DNA from: Pseudoduganella rivuli
GTDB lineage: Bacteria; Pseudomonadota; Gammaproteobacteria; Burkholderiales; Burkholderiaceae_D
Assembly: GCF_009674485.1 (NCBI RefSeq)
Contig: NZ_WKJJ01000003.1
Location: forward strand, 372,001-436,000
Reading direction: 5' to 3'
Length of the DNA stretch: 64,000 bases
Part shown: piece after piece, positions 40,829 to 49,365 of the stretch
How the letters are laid out: each line of letters starts with the position of its first letter
Position numbering within the stretch: the first letter of the stretch is position 1
Notes under the pieces: model-generated
Told to the model about the DNA's origin: nothing
The model's database searches: none
The model's input: the letters and a program-made list of their open reading frames with translations, nothing else
Translations under genes and position numbers: made by a program

Positions 40829-42985
40829 ATGAAGAGCCTGAACGCCTATTTGCCACCCTGGTTGTCCAGCCGCGTCAGCGGCCTGAGCATGCCGGCCGGA
40901 CAAAGCAAGAGCCTGGCGGCGCCGATCCTGATCATCATGCTGCTGGTGATGATGATCCTGCCGCTGCCGGCGTTCATCCTCGACCTGTTCTTCAGCTTTA
41001 ACATTGCGCTGTCCATCATCGTGCTGCTGACCAGCCTGTATACGGTCAAGCCGCTCGACTTCATGGCATTCCCCGCCGTGCTGCTGGTGTCGACCATGCT
41101 GCGTTTGTCACTGAACGTGGCGTCGACCCGCGTGGTGCTGACCGAGGGCCATACCGGCGGCGCGGCGGCCGGCAAGGTGATCGAGGCGTTCGGCCACTTC
41201 CTGATTGGCGGTAATTACACGGTCGGTATCGTCGTGTTCATCATCCTGACCATCATTAACTTCACGGTGGTGACCAAGGGTGCGGGCCGTATCGCCGAGG
41301 TGGGCGCGCGTTTCGCCCTGGACGCGATGCCGGGCAAGCAGATGGCGATCGACGCCGACCTGAACGCCGGCCTGATCGGCGAAGCGGAAGCGCGCAAGCG
41401 CCGCAGCGAAGTGTCGATGGAAGCGGAATTCTATGGCGCGATGGACGGTGCGTCGAAGTACGTGCGCGGCGACGCCGTGGCCGGCATCATGGTGACCGTC
41501 ATTAACATCATCGGCGGCTTGCTGGTCGGCGTCATCCAGCACGACCTGGCGTTTGGCGAAGCGGCCAAGCTGTACACGCTGCTGGCCATCGGTGACGGCC
41601 TGGTGGCGCAGATTCCATCGCTGGTGATTTCCATCGCGGCCGGTATCGTCGTGTCGCGCGTGGCCAGCGAGCAGGACGTGGGCACCCAGGTGGTGGGCCA
41701 GCTGTTTGCCAAGCCGCAGGTACTGTACATCACCGGCGCCATCATAGGCGGCATGGGCGTGATCCCCGGCATGCCGAACCTGGTGTTCCTGTTGCTGGCG
41801 TCGGCGCTGATCGGTGGCGGCTACCTGCTGGCCAAGCGCGCGAAGGAAGGTGCGCCACCATTGCCCGGTTCGCCGGAAGCGGCCGCTGCGGCCGACGCGG
41901 CGCAGGGCGGGGCAGGCGCCGCCGCGCCGGCGCCGGAATCGGAAGAAGCGACGTGGCAGGACGTGCTGCCGGTCGATACGCTGGGCCTGGAAGTGGGCTA
42001 CCGCCTGATTCCGCTGGTGGACAAGGCGCAGGGCGGCGAACTGCTGAAGCGCATCAAGGGTATCCGCAAGAAATTTGCGCAGGAAGTGGGCTTCCTGGCG
42101 CCGCCGGTGCACATCCGCGACAACCTGGAACTGAAACCTTCCGCTTACCGTATTGCTTTGAAGGGGGTGGAAGTGGGGGCGGGCGAGGCGTTCAACGGCC
42201 AGTATCTGGCGATCAATCCCGGCATGGCCAGCGGTACCTTGCCTGGCCTGGTGACGCAGGACCCCGCGTTTGGCTTGCCGGCGATCTGGATCGACGCGGG
42301 CTTGCGCGACCAGGCGCAAACCATGGGCTATACGGTGGTCGACGCGGGTACCGTGGTGGCGACGCACCTGAATCACCTGATCACCACGCACGCGTCCGAA
42401 TTGCTGGGCCGTGCGGAAGTGCAGTCGCTGCTGGATCACCTGGCGAAAGAGTCGCCCAAGCTGGTGGAAGACCTGGTGCCGAAGATGATGTCGCTGTCGG
42501 CGCTGCAGAAAGTGCTGCAAAACCTGCTGGCCGAAGGCGTGCATATCCGCGACATGCGCTCGATTATCGAAACCCTGGCCGAGCACACCGCCGTGACGCA
42601 GGATCCCAACGAGTTGACGGCGCTGGTGCGGATTTCGCTGGGCCGCGCCATCGTGCAGCAACTGTTCCCGACCGGCGGCGAATTGTCCGTCATCACGCTG
42701 GACAACCGCCTGGAGCGCCTGCTGATGCAAGCGATGGCGCAGGGCGGGGCGGATGGCGCCGGCATCGAGCCGGGCTTGGCGGATACGATTGCCCAATCGG
42801 CGGCGCAGGCTGCCGCGCAGCAGGAAGCGCTCGGGCTGACGCCGGTGTTGCTGGTGCCGGGGCCGCTGCGCGTGCTGCTGGCGCGCTTCCTGCGGCGCGC
42901 ATTGCCGCAACTGAAAGTGCTGTCGCACGCGGAAATCCCCGAGTCGAAGACGATCCGCGTGACGGCGCTGGTGGGGACTCAGTAA
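40829..42985 (+). CDS. flhA: Flagellar type III export protein FlhA
   Basis: A 718-residue export gate protein. The N-terminal membrane half has about eight helices and includes the FHIPEP-family signature region 'KGAGRIAEVGARFALDAMPGKQMAIDADL', seen in pieces. An Ala/Gly/Pro-rich linker (about residues 350-372) follows. The C-terminal cytoplasmic domain docks chaperone-substrate complexes ('VPLVDKAQGGELLKRIKGIRKKFAQE' region and 'SIIETLAEHTAVTQDPNELTALVRISLGR'). It is about 20 residues longer than E. coli FlhA, mostly in the linker. It ends with its own terminator, so metK is a separate unit. Confidence 0.96.
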   Translation: MKSLNAYLPPWLSSRVSGLSMPAGQSKSLAAPILIIMLLVMMILPLPAFILDLFFSFNIALSIIVLLTSLYTVKPLDFMAFPAVLLVSTMLRLSLNVASTRVVLTEGHTGGAAAGKVIEAFGHFLIGGNYTVGIVVFIILTIINFTVVTKGAGRIAEVGARFALDAMPGKQMAIDADLNAGLIGEAEARKRRSEVSMEAEFYGAMDGASKYVRGDAVAGIMVTVINIIGGLLVGVIQHDLAFGEAAKLYTLLAIGDGLVAQIPSLVISIAAGIVVSRVASEQDVGTQVVGQLFAKPQVLYITGAIIGGMGVIPGMPNLVFLLLASALIGGGYLLAKRAKEGAPPLPGSPEAAAAADAAQGGAGAAAPAPESEEATWQDVLPVDTLGLEVGYRLIPLVDKAQGGELLKRIKGIRKKFAQEVGFLAPPVHIRDNLELKPSAYRIALKGVEVGAGEAFNGQYLAINPGMASGTLPGLVTQDPAFGLPAIWIDAGLRDQAQTMGYTVVDAGTVVATHLNHLITTHASELLGRAEVQSLLDHLAKESPKLVEDLVPKMMSLSALQKVLQNLLAEGVHIRDMRSIIETLAEHTAVTQDPNELTALVRISLGRAIVQQLFPTGGELSVITLDNRLERLLMQAMAQGGADGAGIEPGLADTIAQSAAQAAAQQEALGLTPVLLVPGPLRVLLARFLRRALPQLKVLSHAEIPESKTIRVTALVGTQ

Positions 42986-42989
42986 GTTT

Positions 42990-43030
42990 GGAACTGCGCG
43001 GCATATATCGCGCAGTTTCCATCTTGTTTT
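42990..43030 (+). terminator. Intrinsic terminator of flhA
   Basis: GGAACTGCGCG (42990-43000) pairs with CGCGCAGTTTCC (43009-43020, one bulge), with loop GCATATAT. The stem is followed by ATCTTGTTTT. It lies directly after the flhA stop codon. Confidence 0.8.
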
Positions 43031-43051
43031 GCAGCATGTTTATGGTAGTAT
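43024..43051 (+). promoter_or_regulatory. Candidate metK promoter
   Basis: TTGTTT (43024-43029), a 16-nt spacer and TAGTAT (43046-43051) precede the structured metK leader. The -35 lies in the T tail of the flhA terminator, an economical arrangement. Confidence 0.4.
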
Positions 43052-43063
43052 CTTGATAACTCA

Positions 43064-43175
43064 CCGCCGAGTTAACAGACAACTTGCGAGGCGGAATATA
43101 AATCTCGCTAAAGCGTCGCAAGCCGGTTTTGGTTGTTGCGACAATTTTTATTCAACCATTATCAGGAGCTTGCGA
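43064..43175 (+). promoter_or_regulatory. metK leader with attenuator/riboswitch-like alternative helices
   Basis: Helix 1 is CCGCC (43064-43068) with GGCGG (43090-43094), extended by AGTT/AACT. The heptamer CTTGCGA lies in it at 43083-43089 and again at 43169-43175, between the ribosome binding site and the start codon. Its exact complement TCGCAAG is at 43116-43122. That complement can instead pair with TTGCGA at 43136-43141 to form a hairpin followed by AATTTTTATT, which looks like a terminator. The three pairings exclude one another, the usual logic of a regulated leader. No known riboswitch class was recognised. Confidence 0.55.
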
Positions 43176-44341
43176 TGTCCAACGATTATCTGTTTACCTC
43201 TGAATCCGTTTCGGAAGGCCACCCGGACAAGGTTGCCGACCAAATTTCCGATGCCATCCTGGACGCCATCCTGGCGCAGGACCCCAAAGCCCGCGTCGCC
43301 GCTGAAACCCTGTGCAATACCGGCCTGGTCGTGCTGGCGGGTGAAATCACCACCCACGCCAACGTCGATTACATCAACGTGGCGCGTGAAACCATCAAGC
43401 GCATCGGCTACGACAACACCGACTACGGTATCGATTACCGTGGCTGCGCCGTGCTGGTTGCCTATGACAAGCAATCGCCGGACATCGCCCAGGGCGTCGA
43501 TGAAGGCAAGGGTATCGACCTGGACCAGGGCGCCGGCGACCAGGGCCTGATGTTCGGCTACGCTTGCGATGAAACCCCGGAACTGATGCCGGCCGCGATC
43601 TACTACTCGCACCGCCTGGTCGAGCGCCAGTCGCAGTTGCGCAAGGATGGCCGCCTGCCATGGCTGCGTCCGGATGCCAAGTCGCAAGTCACGCTGCGCT
43701 ACGTGGATGGCAAGCCGGTGGCGGTTGACACCGTCGTGCTGTCGACTCAGCATGCACCAGATATTCGCCATGGCCAGATCGAAGAAGCCGTCATCGAAGA
43801 AATCATCAAGCCGGTGCTGCCATCGGCATGGCTGAACGGCACCAAATTCCTGGTCAACCCGACCGGCCGTTTCGTTATCGGCGGACCGCAGGGCGACTGT
43901 GGCCTGACCGGCCGCAAGATCATCGTCGACACCTACGGCGGCGCTGCGCCGCACGGCGGCGGCGCGTTCTCCGGCAAGGATCCGTCGAAAGTCGACCGTT
44001 CCGCAGCCTACGCGGCCCGCTACGTGGCGAAAAACATCGTGGCCGCCGGCCTGGCGCGCCAGTGCCAGGTGCAAGTGTCGTACGCGATTGGCGTGGCCCG
44101 TCCGATCAACATCACCGTGTACACCGAAGGCACGGGCGTGATCGCTGACGAGAAAATCGCCGCGCTGGTGCAGGAGCACTTCGACCTGCGCCCGAAAGGC
44201 ATCGTGCAAATGCTGGACCTGCTGCGCCCGATCTATCAGAAGACTGCTGCTTATGGCCACTTCGGCCGCGAAGAGCCGGAATTCACGTGGGAACGTACGG
44301 ACAAGGCTGCTATTCTGCGTGCTGCAGCCGGCTTGGGCTGA
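43175..44341 (+). CDS. metK: S-adenosylmethionine synthetase
   Basis: A 388-residue enzyme that makes SAM from methionine and ATP. Family motifs are '[21 protein letters not shown]', seen in parts, '[12 protein letters not shown]' (the ATP loop), '[21 protein letters not shown]' in parts and '[19 protein letters not shown]'. The start at 43175 has AGGAG eight nucleotides upstream; an earlier in-frame start would lie inside the leader. It is an essential housekeeping gene set between flagellar units, with its own leader and terminator. Its product also feeds the two methyltransferases of the glycan block. Confidence 0.97.
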   Translation: MSNDYLFTSESVSEGHPDKVADQISDAILDAILAQDPKARVAAETLCNTGLVVLAGEITTHANVDYINVARETIKRIGYDNTDYGIDYRGCAVLVAYDKQSPDIAQGVDEGKGIDLDQGAGDQGLMFGYACDETPELMPAAIYYSHRLVERQSQLRKDGRLPWLRPDAKSQVTLRYVDGKPVAVDTVVLSTQHAPDIRHGQIEEAVIEEIIKPVLPSAWLNGTKFLVNPTGRFVIGGPQGDCGLTGRKIIVDTYGGAAPHGGGAFSGKDPSKVDRSAAYAARYVAKNIVAAGLARQCQVQVSYAIGVARPINITVYTEGTGVIADEKIAALVQEHFDLRPKGIVQMLDLLRPIYQKTAAYGHFGREEPEFTWERTDKAAILRAAAGLG

Positions 44342-44368
44342 ATGGTCACCTCGATTTAGTCCATGCAC

Positions 44369-44400
44369 AATGGCGTCCAGTTGGACGCCATTATTTTTAT
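44369..44400 (+). terminator. Intrinsic terminator of metK
   Basis: The stem AATGGCGTCC / GGACGCCATT with loop AGTT is followed by ATTTTTATT, 28 nt after the metK stop. It isolates metK from flhF. Confidence 0.9.
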
Positions 44401-44542
44401 TGGCAAGCTAGTCGTGCAAATAAGGGCATTTTCCCGCCTTGTTCCATCGATTGTTTCCCTGTTGCATCCCCAATAATGCAACTGTCGGAGTGAGCCCAGC
44501 GCATCGAGAACGCCGGGCCTGCCGAAAAACAGGGGAAAAGCC

Positions 44543-45994
44543 ATGAACGTCAAAAAATTTACCGCACCAACGTCCCGTGAAGCGCTGCGCAAGGTGCGCG
44601 AAGCGCTGGGGCCGGATGCCGTGATCCTGTCGAACCGTCCAACCGATGGCGAAGTGGAAATCCTCGCCCTGGCCAATGACGATGCCGCTTCGCTGGCATC
44701 CCCCGCGGTGGATTCGCCGATGGGGCAGCCGGCCCCTTACCTGGATTTGCCGGAGGCGCCGATGGATGCCTTCGACGCCTTCGACAGCTACCAGGCGCGC
44801 GCCGCCGCCGCACCATTGGCCCCTGCCATGCCGGTGCGCCCAGCCGCCATGCGCCCGTCCGCGCCGGAAGCGATGCCGCGTCCGGCCGCCCGTCCGGTGG
44901 CGCCGGTGCAGCAGGCGCCGCGCCAGATGCCGGCGCAGCCGCAATACAGCGCGCCCGCCAAACCGGTCGCCCCGGCGCTGGACATGGAGCGCATCACGGC
45001 CATGGTGGCGGAAGCCGTCGCCGGCGCCAAAGCCAATGCGGCAGCGGAAATGAGCGTCATGATGAATGAACTGCGCGCCATGCGCGGCATGATGGAAACG
45101 CAACTGGCGGAAATCTCCTGGGGCTCGACCCAGCAGCGCGAACCGCAAAAAGCCGCTGTCCTGCGTGAAATGCTGGCGGCCGGCTTTTCCGCCAGCCTGG
45201 CGCGCTACCTGGTTGAAAAACTGCCGGCCGGCCGCGATGCCGCCGACAGCATGCGCTGGATTAAAACCGTCCTGACGCGCAACCTGTCCGCCATCACCAA
45301 TGAAGACCAGTTGATCGAGCAGGGCGGCGTGTTCGCGCTGGTCGGCCCGACCGGCGTTGGCAAGACCACCAGCACCGCCAAGCTGGCGGCCCGTTGCGTG
45401 ATGCGCCACGGCCCGGAAAAGCTGGCGCTGATCACCACCGATGCCTATCGTATCGGCGCGCACGAACAGTTGCGTATCTACGGCAAGATCCTCGGCGTGA
45501 TGGTGCACTCCGTCAAGGATGAAGCGGACCTGCGTATCGCCCTGAAGGAATTGCGCAACAAGCACACCATCCTGATCGATACGGTCGGCATGAGCCAGCG
45601 CGACCACATGGTGGCGGAACAGATCGGCATGTTGCAAGGCTCCGACGTGCCCGTGAAACGCCTGCTGTGCCTGAACGCGACGTCGACCCAGGAAACCCTG
45701 AACGAAGTGGTGCGCGCCTACCAAGGCACTGGCCTGGCCGGTTGCATCATGACCAAGCTGGACGAAGCGGCGTCGATCGGCAATGTGCTCGACGTGGTGA
45801 TCCGCCAGAAACTCAACATGTTTTATGTGTCGAATGGCCAGCGCGTGCCGGAAGACTTGCACCTGGCCGACCCGGCCCAGCTGGTCGAGCGCGCTTTCCG
45901 CCTGAAGCAGGGCGCCGCGGCCCAGTACCACGACAGCGATTTGCCGCTGCTGATGTCCGGCGCGCAGGATTTCCGCGAGGTGCACCTTGGCTAA
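44543..45994 (+). CDS. flhF: Flagellar SRP-like GTPase FlhF
   Basis: A 483-residue SIMIBI-class GTPase that sets the place and number of polar flagella. The N-terminus ('MNVKKFTAPTSREALRKVREALGPDAVILSN', in parts) is typical of FlhF. It is followed by a Pro/Ala-rich disordered stretch (about residues 50-150), an N domain and the G domain with P-loop 'GPTGVGKTTSTAK' near 268-280. 'LITTDAYRIGAHEQLRIYGK' and 'HTILIDTVGMSQRD' are also present. The start has AGGGG upstream. It is the first gene of flhF-flhG-fliA-motC-motD, the order usual for polarly flagellated bacteria. Confidence 0.95.
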   Translation: MNVKKFTAPTSREALRKVREALGPDAVILSNRPTDGEVEILALANDDAASLASPAVDSPMGQPAPYLDLPEAPMDAFDAFDSYQARAAAAPLAPAMPVRPAAMRPSAPEAMPRPAARPVAPVQQAPRQMPAQPQYSAPAKPVAPALDMERITAMVAEAVAGAKANAAAEMSVMMNELRAMRGMMETQLAEISWGSTQQREPQKAAVLREMLAAGFSASLARYLVEKLPAGRDAADSMRWIKTVLTRNLSAITNEDQLIEQGGVFALVGPTGVGKTTSTAKLAARCVMRHGPEKLALITTDAYRIGAHEQLRIYGKILGVMVHSVKDEADLRIALKELRNKHTILIDTVGMSQRDHMVAEQIGMLQGSDVPVKRLLCLNATSTQETLNEVVRAYQGTGLAGCIMTKLDEAASIGNVLDVVIRQKLNMFYVSNGQRVPEDLHLADPAQLVERAFRLKQGAAAQYHDSDLPLLMSGAQDFREVHLG

Positions 45995-46035
45995 TGTGTG
46001 TGTTAACCGACTGAAATTGAAGTGCGAGGTGGCCC

Positions 46036-46851
46036 ATGACCAGCTTTAATTTTGACCAGGCGGAGGGCCTGCGCCGCATGCTGGCGGGGCCGCGGCCCCG
46101 CATCGTGACGTTCCTGTCGGCCACGCCGCAGGATGACAAGGGTTCCATGCTGGTGAACCTGGGCGCGTCGCTGGCCCGCGCCGGCAATGACGTGTTGCTG
46201 GTCGATGCGTGCGCGTCGGCGCATGGCGTGGGTTCCCGCCTGGGCGTCGACAATGGCGCCAGCCTGCTGGATGTGGCCCGCCAGCAATGCGGCTTGAACC
46301 AGGTGATTTACCAGGTGCCGCAAGGCTTCGGTGTGGTATCGATGACACGCGGCGTGCGCAGCACGGGGCCGGATGAAACGCGCCGGTTGGCCAAGGCGTT
46401 CGACGTGCTGGCCAAACAGACCGGTATGGTGATTGTCGACGGAGAGTTCGACGGTACGGCCTTTCCCGTGCCTGTGATGGCCAGTTCCGAGATCGTGGTG
46501 CAGGTTTCCAACAGCGCGACGTCGATCACCAATGCCTACGCGATGATCAAGCGCCTGAACATGGAATTGGGCCGCCGGCCCTTCGGTATTCTGGTCACCG
46601 GCGCATCAGAGGCCGAAGCACGGGTGGTTTACGATAATATGGCGCAAGCGGCCAGTCGTTACCTGGCCGTAAATTTGGTTTCGATGGGATCAGTGCCTGC
46701 CGACGAGTATTTGCAGCGCGCCGCACGCCTGGGGCGCGCGGTGGTCGACGCATTTCCGCTGGCGGGCGCATCGGTTGCGTTCCGTGAGCTTGCCGGGCGC
46801 CTGGCGCTGGCTGGCTCGCATTCAGGCATGGCGGGGCGAATTAGCGCGTAG
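46036..46851 (+). CDS. flhG: MinD/ParA-family flagellar number regulator FlhG with degenerate P-loop
   Basis: A 271-residue protein in the flhG (fleN/ylxH) position with the MinD-like fold: 'MLVNLGASLARAGNDVLLVDACA', 'TGMVIVDGEFDGTAFP' and 'LGRRPFGILVTGA'. The N-terminal 'FDQAEGLRRML' is the FlhF-activating DQAxxLR motif. The deviant Walker A (KGGxGK[S/T]) expected near residues 30-40 is replaced by 'SATPQDDKGSML'. ATP binding is therefore doubtful, and regulation of flagellar number may work differently. A good ribosome binding site (GAGGTGG) precedes the start. Confidence 0.88.
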   Translation: MTSFNFDQAEGLRRMLAGPRPRIVTFLSATPQDDKGSMLVNLGASLARAGNDVLLVDACASAHGVGSRLGVDNGASLLDVARQQCGLNQVIYQVPQGFGVVSMTRGVRSTGPDETRRLAKAFDVLAKQTGMVIVDGEFDGTAFPVPVMASSEIVVQVSNSATSITNAYAMIKRLNMELGRRPFGILVTGASEAEARVVYDNMAQAASRYLAVNLVSMGSVPADEYLQRAARLGRAVVDAFPLAGASVAFRELAGRLALAGSHSGMAGRISA

Positions 46852-46913
46852 CGTCGCCCCGCAGCTGTAACCAGTGCTCGTTGCATGCAGAAAGAGAACA
46901 ACTAAAAAGAGTT

Positions 46914-47645
46914 ATGTACACGGTCAAAGGGAAAGCGGACAAAAATACGCTGCTGACGGAGCACATGCCGTTAGTCAAGCGTCTCGCCCATCATATGAAG
47001 GCGAAACTGCCGCCCAGCGTGGAAGTGGACGATCTCGTGCAGGCCGGTATGATCGGCTTGCTGGACGCGATCAACCGCTATGAAGAAACCCACGGCGCCC
47101 AGTTTGAGACCTATGCAGTGATGCGCATTCGCGGCGCCATGCTCGACGAGCTGCGCAACAGCGACTGGCTGCCGCGCTCGATGCGGCAGGACATGCGCAA
47201 GATTGAAAATGCCATGGCGGTGCTGCAACAGCGCCTGGGCCGTCCGCCGAGCGAATCGGAAGTGGCGAAGTCGCTGAAACTGTCGCTGGCGGATTACCAG
47301 GAAATGCTGTCCGAAGGCGGCGGCCACCAACTGGTGTATTACGAAGATTTCCACGACGACGACGGCAACGACAGCTTCCTCGACCGCTACCATTCGGACG
47401 AAGACGCCGATCCGTTGCGGGCGCTGCTCGACACCGACTTCCGCCAGGCCGTCATCGACGCCATCGACGCGCTGCCGCCGCGCGAAAAAATGCTGATGGG
47501 CCTGTATTACGAGGAAGAGTTGAATCTGAAGGAAATCGGCGCCGTCATGGGCGTTTCTGAATCACGCGTATCGCAATTGCATACGCAAGCGGTGGCACGC
47601 CTGCGTGCATCGCTCCGGGAGCAGGCATGGACTGGGCCAGCATAG
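46914..47645 (+). CDS. fliA: Flagellar sigma factor sigma-28 (FliA)
   Basis: A 243-residue sigma factor for late flagellar genes. Region 2 contains 'LVKRLAHHMKAKLPPSVEVDDLVQAGMIGLLDAI' (in pieces) and 'FETYAVMRIRGAMLDELR'. Region 3 contains 'LGRPPSESEVAKSL', and region 4 'MGVSESRVSQLHTQAVARLRASL' contacts the -35. I chose the ATG at 46914 (MYTVKGKADKN); an upstream TTG would add 11 residues. Its anti-sigma factor FlgM is encoded at 50.8-51.1 kb, and two matching promoters are present in this window. It overlaps motC by 19 nt. Confidence 0.95.
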   Translation: MYTVKGKADKNTLLTEHMPLVKRLAHHMKAKLPPSVEVDDLVQAGMIGLLDAINRYEETHGAQFETYAVMRIRGAMLDELRNSDWLPRSMRQDMRKIENAMAVLQQRLGRPPSESEVAKSLKLSLADYQEMLSEGGGHQLVYYEDFHDDDGNDSFLDRYHSDEDADPLRALLDTDFRQAVIDAIDALPPREKMLMGLYYEEELNLKEIGAVMGVSESRVSQLHTQAVARLRASLREQAWTGPA

Positions 47646-48373
47646 CGGGCATTATTCTCGGGGTGGCCGGTGTCTTGATCGGCCAGGGCATGGAAGGGGG
47701 CAAGCTCAGTTCATTGTTGCAGCCGGCTGCCTTTGCCATTGTCGTGGTCGGCACATTGGGCGCCGTCCTGCTGCAAACCCGCCCCAAAACCTTTTCCCGT
47801 GGCATGCAGATGCTGCGCTGGGTTATCGCGCCGCCGGCCGACAGCCGCGCATCGCTGGCGCGCGATATCGCGGCCTGGAACAATTCCGCCAAGCGCGACG
47901 GCCATTTGTCGCTGGAGCGCTACATGCTGGCCTCCAAGGACAAGTTCAATGCGAAAGGCTTGCGCCTGATCGTCGACGGCATCAATCCCGACAAATTGCG
48001 CCAGTTGCTGGACACCGAAATCACGGCGTTTGAAACGGCGGAACGCCAGGCGGTGCGTATCTGGGAATCCGCCGCCGGCTATTCGCCGACCATCGGCATC
48101 CTGGGCGCCGTGCTGGGCCTGATCCAGGTGATGGAAAACCTGGCTGATCCGTCCCGCCTGGGCCCCGGCATCGCGATTGCGTTTGTCTCCACGATTTATG
48201 GCGTCGGATTGGCCAACCTGTTCTTTTATCCGATCGCCAACAAGCTGAAAAATATCGTCACGCAGCAAGTGCACCAGCAGGAAATCGCCGCCGCCGTGTT
48301 TTACGACATCGCCACCGGCGACCACAGCCGCGTGATCGACGAACGCATCGCCACCTTGCTGCGCGAGCACTGA
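47627..48373 (+). CDS. motC: Flagellar motor stator protein MotC (MotA family)
   Basis: A 248-residue inner-membrane proton-channel subunit of the MotA/TolQ/ExbB superfamily. Four hydrophobic helices are visible: about 3-20, 33-50, and a pair near 150-200 with 'PTIGILGAVLGLIQVMENL' and 'IAIAFVSTIYGVGLANLFF'. A large cytoplasmic loop lies between the pairs. The sequence and the flhF-flhG-fliA setting identify it as the second-stator type MotC rather than classic MotA. It begins inside the end of fliA and is followed one nucleotide later by motD. Confidence 0.92.
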   Translation: MDWASIAGIILGVAGVLIGQGMEGGKLSSLLQPAAFAIVVVGTLGAVLLQTRPKTFSRGMQMLRWVIAPPADSRASLARDIAAWNNSAKRDGHLSLERYMLASKDKFNAKGLRLIVDGINPDKLRQLLDTEITAFETAERQAVRIWESAAGYSPTIGILGAVLGLIQVMENLADPSRLGPGIAIAFVSTIYGVGLANLFFYPIANKLKNIVTQQVHQQEIAAAVFYDIATGDHSRVIDERIATLLREH

Positions 48374-48374
48374 G

Positions 48375-49163
48375 ATGCAGCGCCGCGCCCGCCGCAAATT
48401 CGACGACGAACCGGAAAACCACGAACGGTGGCTGATTTCGTATTCGGATTTCATCACGTTGCTGTTCGCGTTCTTCGTTGTCATGTACGCAATTTCATCC
48501 GTCAACATCGGTAAATACAAAGTGTTTTCCGATGCGTTGGGCGATGCGTTCGGCGGCCAGGGTTCCGCCACGCCCATCAATACCGAAGTGCTGAACTTGC
48601 CGATTCCCAATCCCGCGCTGAAACGCCGCACGGAATTGCTGCGCAAGGAAAAAGAGCAGATGACCAAGCTGGCGCAGGATTTGTTGTCGACCATGGCGCC
48701 GCTGGTCAAGGAAGGCAAGGTGCGGGTGACGCAAAACAGCCGCGGCGTCAGTGTGGAAATCAATGCATCCGTGCTGTTCGAACCGGGGCAAGCCAGGCTG
48801 ACGGCAGAGTCGCGCGAAGCGTTGACGGAAGTGGCGGGCATCCTGAAAAACGACCCTCACGCGGTGCAGGTGGAAGGGCATACCGATAACGTACCCATCA
48901 GTAACGCGAATTTCCCGTCCAACTGGGAATTATCGGCGGCCCGTGCGGGCGCCGTGGTGCGGCTGTTTATTGATGCAGGCGTGCCGCCGCCCCGCATGTC
49001 GGCGGTGGGCCATGCGGACAATATTCCGCTGGCGCCGAACAGCGAAGCGGAAGGGCGGGCGCGCAATCGGCGTGTGGCGGTGACCATACTTTCGGGGATG
49101 CCGGATCCCTCGACCGAAGTGCCGACGGGGCCAGTGCCGCCAGCGCAAACGCCGACACCGTAA
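48375..49163 (+). CDS. motD: Flagellar motor stator protein MotD (MotB family)
   Basis: A 262-residue peptidoglycan-binding stator subunit. One membrane helix lies near residues 22-40 ('WLISYSDFITLLFAFFVVMYA', where the Asp is the proton-accepting residue). A linker and a C-terminal OmpA-like domain follow: 'VLFEPGQARLTAESREAL', 'VQVEGHTDNVPIS', 'NWELSAARAGAVVR' and 'GRARNRRVAVTIL'. It ends in a Pro/Thr tail. With MotC it forms a stator pair; classic MotA/MotB are not in this window. The following gene is an unrelated sulfotransferase. Confidence 0.93.
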   Translation: MQRRARRKFDDEPENHERWLISYSDFITLLFAFFVVMYAISSVNIGKYKVFSDALGDAFGGQGSATPINTEVLNLPIPNPALKRRTELLRKEKEQMTKLAQDLLSTMAPLVKEGKVRVTQNSRGVSVEINASVLFEPGQARLTAESREALTEVAGILKNDPHAVQVEGHTDNVPISNANFPSNWELSAARAGAVVRLFIDAGVPPPRMSAVGHADNIPLAPNSEAEGRARNRRVAVTILSGMPDPSTEVPTGPVPPAQTPTP

Positions 49164-49365
49164 AGAGCGCACTTCTTTGCGCCATATTTGCGGTTTAATC
49201 TGTTATCACAACAATGACTTCATTCCTTGAGGGACGTATTTTCTCTCGGCATCCGCGCCTTTTCATGTCATTCGCTGCCGGAGCAATTGGATCTCCAGCC
49301 TATCCCTGTTCGTTTGTTTTCCTGTTTCTACGTTGGCATAATTGCCATTTATTTCTGGAGTAGAT

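Noticed and set aside
41108..42928. 606-codon minus-strand frame across flhA
   Set aside because: Antisense shadow; Gln/His/Arg-rich and no domain.
43064..43175. Assigning the metK leader to a known SAM-I, SAM-II or SAH riboswitch
   Set aside because: I could not find the conserved core of any of these classes by eye, so it is left unassigned.
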